Shown here: positions 38,201 through 44,908 of the stretch, piece after piece | Layout: every line of letters starts with the position of its first letter | Position numbering within the stretch: the stretch's first letter is position 1 | NCBI GenBank assembly: GCA_023426145.1 | Contig: JAFABG010000040.1 | Span: 248,001-312,000 of the forward strand | Reading direction: 5' to 3' | DNA length: 64,000 bases | Origin: Bacteroidota bacterium | Lineage (GTDB): Bacteria; Bacteroidota; Bacteroidia; Bacteroidales; Bacteroidaceae | The notes under the pieces: model-generated | Seen by the model: only the letters and a program-made list of their open reading frames with translations | Database searches by the model: none | Told to the model about the DNA's origin: nothing | Position numbers and translations under genes: made by a program

Positions 38201-38478
38201 TAGTGAATAAAGTTACACATTCTTACTTTATTGAAGATGGCTCATTCCTTCGTTGTCAAGACATAACTGTCGGTTATACATTGCCTTCAAAATTGACTAA
38301 GAAATGGGGAGTATCAAAAGTACGTTTCTATGCTAGTGGATCTAACCTCTTTATCATTACTGGATATTCCGGTTATGACCCTGAAGTTGATGTACAGACT
38401 GGCTTGACTTCTGGTATGGACTTCAATCGCTATCCACGTAGCCGCAGTTTCGTATTTGGAACCAATATTACTTTCTAA
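35212..38478 (+). CDS. SusC-family TonB-dependent oligosaccharide transporter, cassette 3
   Basis: The 1088-residue protein has alternative Met starts at residues 1, 3 and 8 before signal peptide LLFLMALLLLMVPVEMFA. The CarboxypepD_reg-like domain is at about 32-105 (VKGTVFDSTGEAVIGASVVE). The TonB-box region is LEEVVVIGYGGSKARKDLTG and the plug carries DVLKDASLTAIYGAKGGNGV, with Lys where the other two have Arg. The barrel ends RSFVFGTNITF. No STN domain. It is followed at 20 bp by SusD and then by the beta-helix lipoprotein. GH28 downstream suggests galacturonate oligomers as cargo. Confidence 0.95.
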   Translation: MKMQEVNMKGRLLFLMALLLLMVPVEMFAQKISVKGTVFDSTGEAVIGASVVEKGNTGNGTITDLNGHFSLSVPRAKKIVVSFVGYETQEVEAVSGKDLIIKLVDDSKALEEVVVIGYGGSKARKDLTGSVGSISGTKLAAVPVTSAAVALQGKIAGVQVTTVDGAPGADINIRVRGGTSVTQSNDPLYIVDGFQQDNINDIPPTDIASIDVLKDASLTAIYGAKGGNGVVVVTTKSAKEGKIQVSLNAQMSISHLSKKLDLMDAYDFVNYQYGWAASKGNRSDKAKYFRANFGNPMDLDIYQRATTHDWQDEVIGETPLNYSTNVTVGGGSQKYRFNISLTQSEDKGIIMGSGVRRTNLNMKLYTQLSKNLSLQLNPKISYRRDTGAGVDKIGSGGVIEVLRYRPTNGLREFAYWDPATVDPDDEAIFEYTNPKNDIKENTLKKHAYSYTNQLALEWTPIEGLVLRTEAVHSMSFTDENRFAGAMTDDGQKQNKLPIASIKDRRTEKYTWTNTASYGFDLRHLHNFSFLLGQELQSRQTKETFMKNRYFPRYISSEKALSNMNLGKPWESTSSLSTPERTASFFGQANYNYDHRYLFSVTMRADGSTKFAPGEQWGYFPSVSGAWVLTKERFLENNPIISNLKLRAAIGLAGNNRINDDMWRYLYTVNSTSGPAFGESTENGEQWYAMGDGKTFPNTKIKWETTLTRNVAFDMGLFNDRITITPEFYWNTTKDLLYTSDVPTVSGYTKQMRNIGQVTNKGFELSINGDILRGKNYLLSANFTFGLNKMVVDKLNDTDDVIWDQNDRWKSSYNDYCLKVGDQVGLIYGFVYDGLYSIDEFDFDPAQSFLAIPKEGTVINTVYNSSNSGDATLPGKIKFKDLDNNDVIDENDRTVIGNTNPKFQGGFGLSGQWKNLDFTANFNYMVDFDVNNATAYQLSSSESNDKNFYNVLTKFKNGWHYYNPADGEHYYKNTNVENSVDVYRAANQGVTLWNPTDVVNKVTHSYFIEDGSFLRCQDITVGYTLPSKLTKKWGVSKVRFYASGSNLFIITGYSGYDPEVDVQTGLTSGMDFNRYPRSRSFVFGTNITF

Positions 38479-38498
38479 TTAACTTAAACGGATAAAAA

Positions 38499-40508
38499 AT
38501 GAAATTTAAATATATTCTTATTACCGGTCTAGTTGCTATGGGGGTTACTTCATGTAGCGATTTCTTGGAAGTAGATGCTCCTTCGCAATATGAAAACGAA
38601 TATGTTTTCAATGATAAGACCGAAGTAAACCGTGCCTTGAATGGGGTTTATGCTCAGCTATTGACTGGTGATACCTACGGAAGTGCTTATTTGAGTACGT
38701 TCTGTTTAAACAGTGATGTTGACATGGCTGTGTATACAAGTAATGTCTCTACTAATAATAGTTATCGTCGTTTCGATTGTACTCCTCTTGGTGGTGAAAT
38801 CGAAAAAGCATGGAATGCCGCCTATAAAGGCATTGAATATGCTAATAACTTTATCTATCAATTAGAAAATAGTTCACTATATGCTCAGGGGGATGCGGAA
38901 CTTAATCAGATGATGGGTGAAGCTAAAACTCTTCGCGCTATGTTTTATCACGATTTGATTGTGATGTTTGGTGATATACCTTTTTCATTAACCCCGGTAT
39001 CAGGTTCTGATGCAAAGGGAAACGATATTATGTTGTTGCCAATAACAGATCGTGAAGTTGTACATAAAGCTTTAATCGAAGACCTTAAGTCGATTGCTCC
39101 TAAAATGGAGTTTGCATCGAATTTGGGTGATGGTGTTGAGCGTGTGTCAAAAGAGTTTTGTTGGTCTATGATTGCTCGTATGGCTCTTACCTGCGGTGGC
39201 TATTCTCTACATCCTGACAAATCAAATGCAGCTAGTTACGGTAAGATGGAACGTCCTGCAAACTATCAAGAATACTATGACATCGCTCGTCAATATTGCG
39301 ACTCTGTCATTGGTTCGGGTACTCATGCTTTGAATCTTTCTTATCGTCAGGTGTTTATCGACGAGTGTAATTATAAGGTGAATAATGCTGATGATCCTAT
39401 CTTCGAGATTCCTTTTGGTAAGAATTCTACAGGTAGTATTGGATATATCCATGGTCCTTCAAGTGATCTTTATGAAGGAAATACAACGAAGACTAATCTT
39501 TGGGGGGAAAGTAAGGGTAGTGCCCGTCTTAATGCACTTTACCGTTTCTTGTTTGACGAAGGTGATTCGCGTCGTGACTATGTAAATGGTATGTGGTATT
39601 ATACTTACGATGGTATTCCAAAACTTAGAAATGATCGTACGGTACACAATAACAAATGGTCTAAGCTGTGGTCTACAACAAGCCTTGGAACCAATAGCCA
39701 AGGAAATACAGGTATTAACTACCCTTACATGCGTTATGCAGATGTGCTACTTATGTATGCTGAAGCTGTAAATGAACTAGAAAACGGGGTTGGTGGAGTT
39801 GACGGTGCAAAAGCAGTAGATGCTTTACGTCAGGTTCGTAGTCGTGCTTTTGCTGATGCAACTGCTGTAGAAAGTTACTTGAGTACCGTAACAGGAAGTA
39901 AGGCAGACTTTTTGAAAGCTGTTCTTAACGAGCGCAAGTTTGAGTTTGCGGGCGAGAATATGCGATGGAAAGATTTGGTACGTAATAATATGTATGGTGA
40001 AGAATTATATTATTCATTTATGCGTTATTATGGTGTAGCAACGAACACTGAATCTTCAATGGATATGGAAGATATCTCCATACATGACGGAAAGACTCCT
40101 GGATTTTGGGAGCAAATACCTACCAGAGTTTACTTCAAGGATGATAAGACTGGGGTAGCTAATCCGAAAGATATCAATATTTATCCGAATACAGGGCTGA
40201 ATGTACTTGAGTTCTATAAGAACTGTCTATATTCCAGAGAAACAGCTCCTGCTGATGGTGAAGGTTACTCTAGTGCCGATCTATTTGGCTGGTGGGATAG
40301 TAATGAGGGTATGCCTAATGAATATATGCTTTATTCCTTCTTTGGTTATATAAGAGGCGATTTTTCCGGAATAATTTCTGTGGTTCGTGATGGTCGTACA
40401 GAGACACCTTCATTGAATGATCTTCCTCCTGTTAGATATATTCTGCCTTATCCTAACTCTGCTGTTCAGCGTAGTGCTGGTGTTTACAAGAATTACTATG
40501 GTTATTAA
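38499..40508 (+). CDS. SusD-family outer-membrane glycan-binding lipoprotein, cassette 3
   Basis: The 669-residue protein has a lipobox at C19 (GVTSC) followed by SDFLEVDAPSQYENEYVF. It contains the helical TLRAMFYHDLIVMFGDIPF block and a C-terminal NERKFEFAGENMRWKDLVR segment, and ends VYKNYYGY. It is the longest SusD of the three because of extra loops in the C-terminal half. It pairs with the SusC encoded immediately upstream to capture pectic oligosaccharides at the cell surface. Confidence 0.93.
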   Translation: MKFKYILITGLVAMGVTSCSDFLEVDAPSQYENEYVFNDKTEVNRALNGVYAQLLTGDTYGSAYLSTFCLNSDVDMAVYTSNVSTNNSYRRFDCTPLGGEIEKAWNAAYKGIEYANNFIYQLENSSLYAQGDAELNQMMGEAKTLRAMFYHDLIVMFGDIPFSLTPVSGSDAKGNDIMLLPITDREVVHKALIEDLKSIAPKMEFASNLGDGVERVSKEFCWSMIARMALTCGGYSLHPDKSNAASYGKMERPANYQEYYDIARQYCDSVIGSGTHALNLSYRQVFIDECNYKVNNADDPIFEIPFGKNSTGSIGYIHGPSSDLYEGNTTKTNLWGESKGSARLNALYRFLFDEGDSRRDYVNGMWYYTYDGIPKLRNDRTVHNNKWSKLWSTTSLGTNSQGNTGINYPYMRYADVLLMYAEAVNELENGVGGVDGAKAVDALRQVRSRAFADATAVESYLSTVTGSKADFLKAVLNERKFEFAGENMRWKDLVRNNMYGEELYYSFMRYYGVATNTESSMDMEDISIHDGKTPGFWEQIPTRVYFKDDKTGVANPKDINIYPNTGLNVLEFYKNCLYSRETAPADGEGYSSADLFGWWDSNEGMPNEYMLYSFFGYIRGDFSGIISVVRDGRTETPSLNDLPPVRYILPYPNSAVQRSAGVYKNYYGY

Positions 40509-40523
40509 AAACTAAATCCTTTA

Positions 40524-42734
40524 TTGAAAATGAAGAAGAAGATTTTATATACTCTGTTGGCACTCTTAAGCGTTTCTTTCTATTCTTGCAAGGACGATGA
40601 TATCGCTTCAAATGGAGATGGCAATTCTGACAGAGAATTTATGACAATGTTTCGTAAAGATGAGAATACCGGAAAAGGAGCAGATGAGCCTTATACTAGT
40701 AAAGTGTCTGATTTGAATGATATTCAACTTCGCTGGTATGGTGTAAATGGATGTGCTGGTTATCAGATTCGGATGGCTTTGCAGCCTAATGTAGCTTCTG
40801 GCGCAGATGGTTGGGAGAAGTCAGCACAAAGTGGATTGTTGTTGATGGATACGATCGTAGGACCGGATGTGTTGGATTTATATATTAAAGATTTGGAATA
40901 TAGCACCGCCTATCGATTTGCTATTCGTACACTTTCTACTAAAGGGGAAGGCTATCATTCTAAATGGTATGGATATGGCGATCAGAGACATTGGGCTGAT
41001 TATATGCAGATTGATACTGATCCGCGTTATAATACTCCTGATGTGGTAGTGATCGGTAGCATCACGAAAACTTCTTTCCGCTTGGGACTTGATTTAGTGT
41101 ACGCTACTTCTGGTGATCCGGGTGATTATAAGCAGCATTTTGAAGTGGGCGCTGACGGAAACTTTGTGGTTCAAAAGATTGCAGTGTTACCTTCACCAAC
41201 CAATCCTGATGCGCAAGTTCCTGATAAATGGCGCGACTACTCACTTACTAGTCAAGATTTGGAACGTGGATACATTGACATCGACGGGCTAGATATGAAC
41301 AGTGTATATGTGGTGAATGCCATCAATCAGAATATACCCGTGCATGTAGATGCGGTATACAACACTTGTACAGTGAGAACCGATGGTGAACCGGGTGAAC
41401 CAATATTCTTGGAACATCAAGTAGATCCTAATGATACGATTCCCGGAGCAGTGACATATCAAGCGATGTGTTTGGATAAGATTATCAATGATTATACTGT
41501 AGATAATACACTGGCTGAAGGTTCTATCTTTGAACTTGAAGGAGGAAAGGCTTATTATTTCGCAAATAACCAGTCTCTTTGTAAAGGTGTAATGATACGT
41601 ACTCGCCAAAGTGATTTGGATGCCGGTAAGGGTAGAGCTAAAATTTACTTGGGAGGTTTATCTCTTAACCCAGATGGTACGGCGATTTCTTGTAACTTTA
41701 TGTTTGGCCGTCAGCCTCAATCTGGAGAAGCAGATGCACCTATCAATGTGAAGTCGGTTATCTTTGAAGATATTGATTTCGATAGTCCGCTGGCTACTAA
41801 CTACGGTGACATTAAAGCAACAGGTAACTATTTTGCTAATATGTACTCTAATGGTATGGCAGTAACATTCAGTTCCTTTGAAGTGAGAAGATGTTCCTTT
41901 CAACGCATGATTCGTGGTTTCATCCGTGTACAAGGTAATAAGCGTAAGATTTTTGAAAAGATCTTAGTTGAGGACTGCTTATTCTACAATTGTGGTTACT
42001 ATGATAATAGTGGTGCAGGTTATGCATGGATTGCAGGTGATGGAAAAGATCCGAAGAGTAATATCTTTAAAGATATCATTTTCCGTAATAATACATTCTA
42101 TGATTCACCTCGTACAGCCTTGTTTACTGATAATGGAAAAGAACTTGCATGGCCACCTAGTGTACAATACAAGATGACGTTAGAGAACAATACGTTCGTC
42201 AATTATAGCACACGTACTTCTGGTCGTTACCTTTTCAGCTTTAAATTTATACCGGGTGGAAGTTCTGTTACAGTGAAAAAGAATCTATTCATTCAGACTA
42301 AGTCAAATGACGATCCTCGTAATCTTTACTTATCAGGTATGGACATTCGTGATTTCGCAGGTTCAGGACCAAGAGAGATAACATTCGATATTGCTGATAA
42401 TTATGCTGTTAGTAGTGATGATGCAAAACAGCTTGATGATAAGATCTTTACTAGTGGCTCGTTTAGTGCTAAGAAGAATAGTGCCGGCGCTTTTGTCGAC
42501 TATCTTCCAGGGGTCATTAATGGGGAAGACCAGTTAGTAGTGAAAGTAGGTTCTACTCCATTGCTACCGACAGAATTGATGGTTGCTCCTAATCCACCTC
42601 ATAAAGATGGTGATAAAGACATGCATGAGATTTCTACAGAACAACTGATGAGTGGCTTGAAGTTCAACTCAACAGAGAAGGTTCGTACTCATGAGATTTA
42701 TACCAAGGGTATTGGTGATCCACGTTGGAGATAA
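40524..42734 (+). CDS. Large surface lipoprotein with FN3-like and beta-helix (DUF4957/DUF5123-type) domains, cassette 3
   Basis: The 736-residue protein has a lipobox at C22 (FYSC) followed by KDDD, a match to the Bacteroides surface-export signal. FN3-like modules occupy about 45-290 (SDLNDIQLRWYGVNGCAGYQ; SITKTSFRLGLDLV). The beta-helix is longer than in the sister proteins (CLFYNCGYYDNSGAGY, FRNNTFYDSPRTALF, LENNTFVNYST). It ends TKGIGDPRWR, the shared terminal motif. It lies 15 bp after SusD and closes the cassette 3 operon, followed by a strong terminator. It is probably a surface pectin-binding protein. Confidence 0.8.
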   Translation: MKMKKKILYTLLALLSVSFYSCKDDDIASNGDGNSDREFMTMFRKDENTGKGADEPYTSKVSDLNDIQLRWYGVNGCAGYQIRMALQPNVASGADGWEKSAQSGLLLMDTIVGPDVLDLYIKDLEYSTAYRFAIRTLSTKGEGYHSKWYGYGDQRHWADYMQIDTDPRYNTPDVVVIGSITKTSFRLGLDLVYATSGDPGDYKQHFEVGADGNFVVQKIAVLPSPTNPDAQVPDKWRDYSLTSQDLERGYIDIDGLDMNSVYVVNAINQNIPVHVDAVYNTCTVRTDGEPGEPIFLEHQVDPNDTIPGAVTYQAMCLDKIINDYTVDNTLAEGSIFELEGGKAYYFANNQSLCKGVMIRTRQSDLDAGKGRAKIYLGGLSLNPDGTAISCNFMFGRQPQSGEADAPINVKSVIFEDIDFDSPLATNYGDIKATGNYFANMYSNGMAVTFSSFEVRRCSFQRMIRGFIRVQGNKRKIFEKILVEDCLFYNCGYYDNSGAGYAWIAGDGKDPKSNIFKDIIFRNNTFYDSPRTALFTDNGKELAWPPSVQYKMTLENNTFVNYSTRTSGRYLFSFKFIPGGSSVTVKKNLFIQTKSNDDPRNLYLSGMDIRDFAGSGPREITFDIADNYAVSSDDAKQLDDKIFTSGSFSAKKNSAGAFVDYLPGVINGEDQLVVKVGSTPLLPTELMVAPNPPHKDGDKDMHEISTEQLMSGLKFNSTEKVRTHEIYTKGIGDPRWR

Positions 42735-42803
42735 GTATAAACATCTTTAGGTATTGATGCATAAGAAGTCCTTTTGAGACAGAAGTTTGGGAGGACATTC
42801 TTC

Positions 42804-42841
42804 AAGAGAAAAGGCTGTTCGTTTACGAATGGCCTTTTCTT
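42804..42841 (+). terminator. Terminator of the cassette 3 operon
   Basis: AAGAGAAAAGGC pairs with GCCTTTTCTT, extended by TTCG/CGAA around a TTTA loop. It lies 70 bp after the last stop codon, so the next gene (GH28) needs its own promoter. Confidence 0.75.
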
Positions 42842-42916
42842 AAAAAGAATGTCATGTTTTCAAAGATGAGGGATATTCAAGAATTATCAATGGTAGTCAT
42901 ATAATATAGAGTAAAA

Positions 42917-44494
42917 ATGATTGGAATTTTAAAGATAGATTTAAGAATCGTATTGGCCGGTATAGCGTGCTTTATATCCTGCCAGTCTTTTTCGAGAGCA
43001 GGAAGTGGAATGACAGAAAAAGACGATATATATAAGAATCTTCCGTTTGTAATGCCCGAAGTTGTCCGCCCTTCCTTTCCGGATTACGAAGTTAATATTC
43101 GCGATTTTGGAGCACTAAGTGATGGTGTGACTTTAAATACGGAGGCCATTAATAAAGCTATAAAAGCGGTACACTCTAAAGGTGGGGGAAAAGTTATTAT
43201 TCCTCAAGGATTATGGTTGACGGGGCCTATTGTATTATTGAGTAATGTCAATCTATACACAGAGAAGAATGCTTTAATTGTTTTTAGCGGAGACAAGGCT
43301 TTGTACCCGGTTATTGATGCCTCTTTTGAAGGCTTGAATACGAAGCGTTGCCAGTCGCCAATCTCGGCAATGAGCGCCGAGAATATTGCTATTACAGGTT
43401 TTGGCGTTTTTGATGGTGGAGGAGATCAATGGCGTCCCGTAAAAAAGGATAAAATGACTGAACGCCAATGGGCAAACCTACTCAATTCAGGAGGTGTTGT
43501 CGATGAGAAAGGGAAAATATGGTATCCAGACTATGGAGCTTTAAAAGCTTCTTCTCTTGTTAGTGGTGACAGTAAAGAACAATCGAAAATAACGGATGCA
43601 GAGTGGGGGACTATGAAAAGTTGGTTACGCCCGGTTATGCTCAATATTGTGAAGAGTAAAAAGGTTCTTCTTGAGGGCGTTACGTTTAAAAACTCACCGA
43701 GCTGGTGTCTTCATCCTTTGTCATGTGAGTCTTTGACGCTGAACGATGTGAAGGTGTTTAATCCTTGGTACTCACAAAACGGAGATGCATTGGATGTAGA
43801 ATCTTGTAGAAATGTGCTGGTCACCAATTGTATTTTTGATGCAGGCGATGATGCTATCTGCCTAAAGTCGGGAAAAGATGAAGATGGACGCAGACGTGGA
43901 GAGCCTTGCGAAAACGTGATTATCAAGAACAATACGGTGTTGCATGGTCATGGCGGATTCGTTATAGGAAGTGAAATGTCTGGAGGCGTTCGCAATGTGT
44001 ATGTATCTAATTGTTCTTTCATTGGCACTGATGTCGGACTTCGGTTTAAAAGTGCTCGTGGACGGGGTGGGGTTGTAGAAAATATTTATATTGATAACAT
44101 AAACATGATCGACATTCCGAATGACGTATTAATTGCTGATTTATATTATGCTGGTATGGGAGCCCCCGGTGATCCAATTCCGAGTGTAACTGAAGAAACG
44201 CCAGCTTTCAAAAACATACAAATATCAAATATCTTTTGCAAAGGAGCAGGACGGGCTATTCTCTTTAATGGTCTACCCGAAATGCCTATTCAAAATGTTT
44301 CTATCAAGAATATGGTAGTCACGAATGCAAAGAAAGGTATTGTGATCAATCATGTTGATCAGGTGAAAATGGAGGAAATTAAGGTGGAAACGCCCGCTGA
44401 TTCAATGATTGAAATTGAAAACACTACTGGTGTAATCATTAACGGTAAGGCATACGGTAGCATTTCTAAAAAGCAACTGCTAACAGTAAACTAA
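42917..44494 (+). CDS. Glycoside hydrolase family 28 polygalacturonase (exo-type likely)
   Basis: The 525-residue protein has an N-terminal hydrophobic segment containing ACFISCQSF, so it may be lipidated or simply secreted. A pectin-lyase-fold entry (NIRDFGALSDGVTLNTEAI) is followed by the GH28 signature residues: D290 in NGDALDVE, D311 and D312 in AGDDAICLKSG, H345 in GHGGFVIGSE, and the RFKSARGRGG block in the RIK position. All expected catalytic residues are present. The long N-terminal part and the large loops recall bacterial exo-polygalacturonases that release galacturonic acid from oligomers. It lies 182 bp after cassette 3, beyond a terminator, so it is probably expressed separately. 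Confidence 0.92.
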   Translation: MIGILKIDLRIVLAGIACFISCQSFSRAGSGMTEKDDIYKNLPFVMPEVVRPSFPDYEVNIRDFGALSDGVTLNTEAINKAIKAVHSKGGGKVIIPQGLWLTGPIVLLSNVNLYTEKNALIVFSGDKALYPVIDASFEGLNTKRCQSPISAMSAENIAITGFGVFDGGGDQWRPVKKDKMTERQWANLLNSGGVVDEKGKIWYPDYGALKASSLVSGDSKEQSKITDAEWGTMKSWLRPVMLNIVKSKKVLLEGVTFKNSPSWCLHPLSCESLTLNDVKVFNPWYSQNGDALDVESCRNVLVTNCIFDAGDDAICLKSGKDEDGRRRGEPCENVIIKNNTVLHGHGGFVIGSEMSGGVRNVYVSNCSFIGTDVGLRFKSARGRGGVVENIYIDNINMIDIPNDVLIADLYYAGMGAPGDPIPSVTEETPAFKNIQISNIFCKGAGRAILFNGLPEMPIQNVSIKNMVVTNAKKGIVINHVDQVKMEEIKVETPADSMIEIENTTGVIINGKAYGSISKKQLLTVN

Positions 44495-44506
44495 TCGTTT
44501 TTCAAT

Positions 44507-44564
44507 ATCTATATAGTAAAGGGATGGGTAAAGATAGCTTTATCCATCCCTTTACTATATAGAT
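44507..44564 (+). terminator. Long perfect hairpin after GH28
   Basis: A perfect 21-bp inverted repeat lies at 44507-44527 and 44544-44564 (core AGTAAAGGGATGG), with inner TAAAG/CTTTA pairing. It starts 13 bp after the GH28 stop. It should end that transcript. Confidence 0.75.
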
Positions 44565-44624
44565 GCAGTAGCATGTATAAGCATAAAGTAAACAACATTA
44601 GATGAAATAATAGTTCTATTCAAT

Positions 44625-44705
44625 GAAACTCAAGTTTCTAAGGAATGAAACCTCAGTTTCAATATAGTAGAAACTAGAGTTTCAAGCTTTTGAAACTACA
44701 GTTCC
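44625..44705. repeat. Array of four 14-bp GAAACT-nn-AGTTTC palindromes
   Basis: The copies are GAAACTCAAGTTTC (44625-44638), GAAACCTCAGTTTC (44647-44660), GAAACTAGAGTTTC (44670-44683) and GAAACTACAGTTCC (44692-44705). Starts are 22, 23 and 22 bp apart, about two helical turns. The array lies between the two transcript ends of GH28 and GH3. It may be an array of binding sites or an intergenic repeat element. Confidence 0.8.
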
Positions 44706-44746
44706 TACTATAGGAAGTACGCTTTGGAAAGCCTAGATCTAAAAAA

Positions 44747-44783
44747 ATGTGACAGCATTCCTGTAATTAGAATGCTGTCACAT
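44747..44783 (-). terminator. Rho-independent terminator of GH3
   Basis: A perfect 14-bp stem (ATGTGACAGCATTC at 44747-44760 with 44770-44783) is followed on the minus strand by seven T residues. Partial copies of the TGACAGCATT arm recur at 44785-44794 and 44841-44850. Confidence 0.8.
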
Positions 44784-44908
44784 CTTGCTGTCACTCCGTA
44801 ATGAGTTTACTTTCAATATTTTATGCTGTAATTGTGATAGATGACAGCATTTTGATCATTTTTTTATTTATGTGGGTGTAGTCCCTATCACTTTATCATT
44901 CTTTATTC

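Noticed and set aside
42861..42901. Operator box before GH28 (CAAAGATGAG, 23 bp before TAGTCATA)
   Set aside because: CAAA and the spacing fit, but the rest of the box and the -7 element do not match, so it is likely chance.
44625..44705. Palindrome array considered as a CRISPR
   Set aside because: Repeats are only 14 bp, the spacers 8-9 bp, and no cas gene is near.
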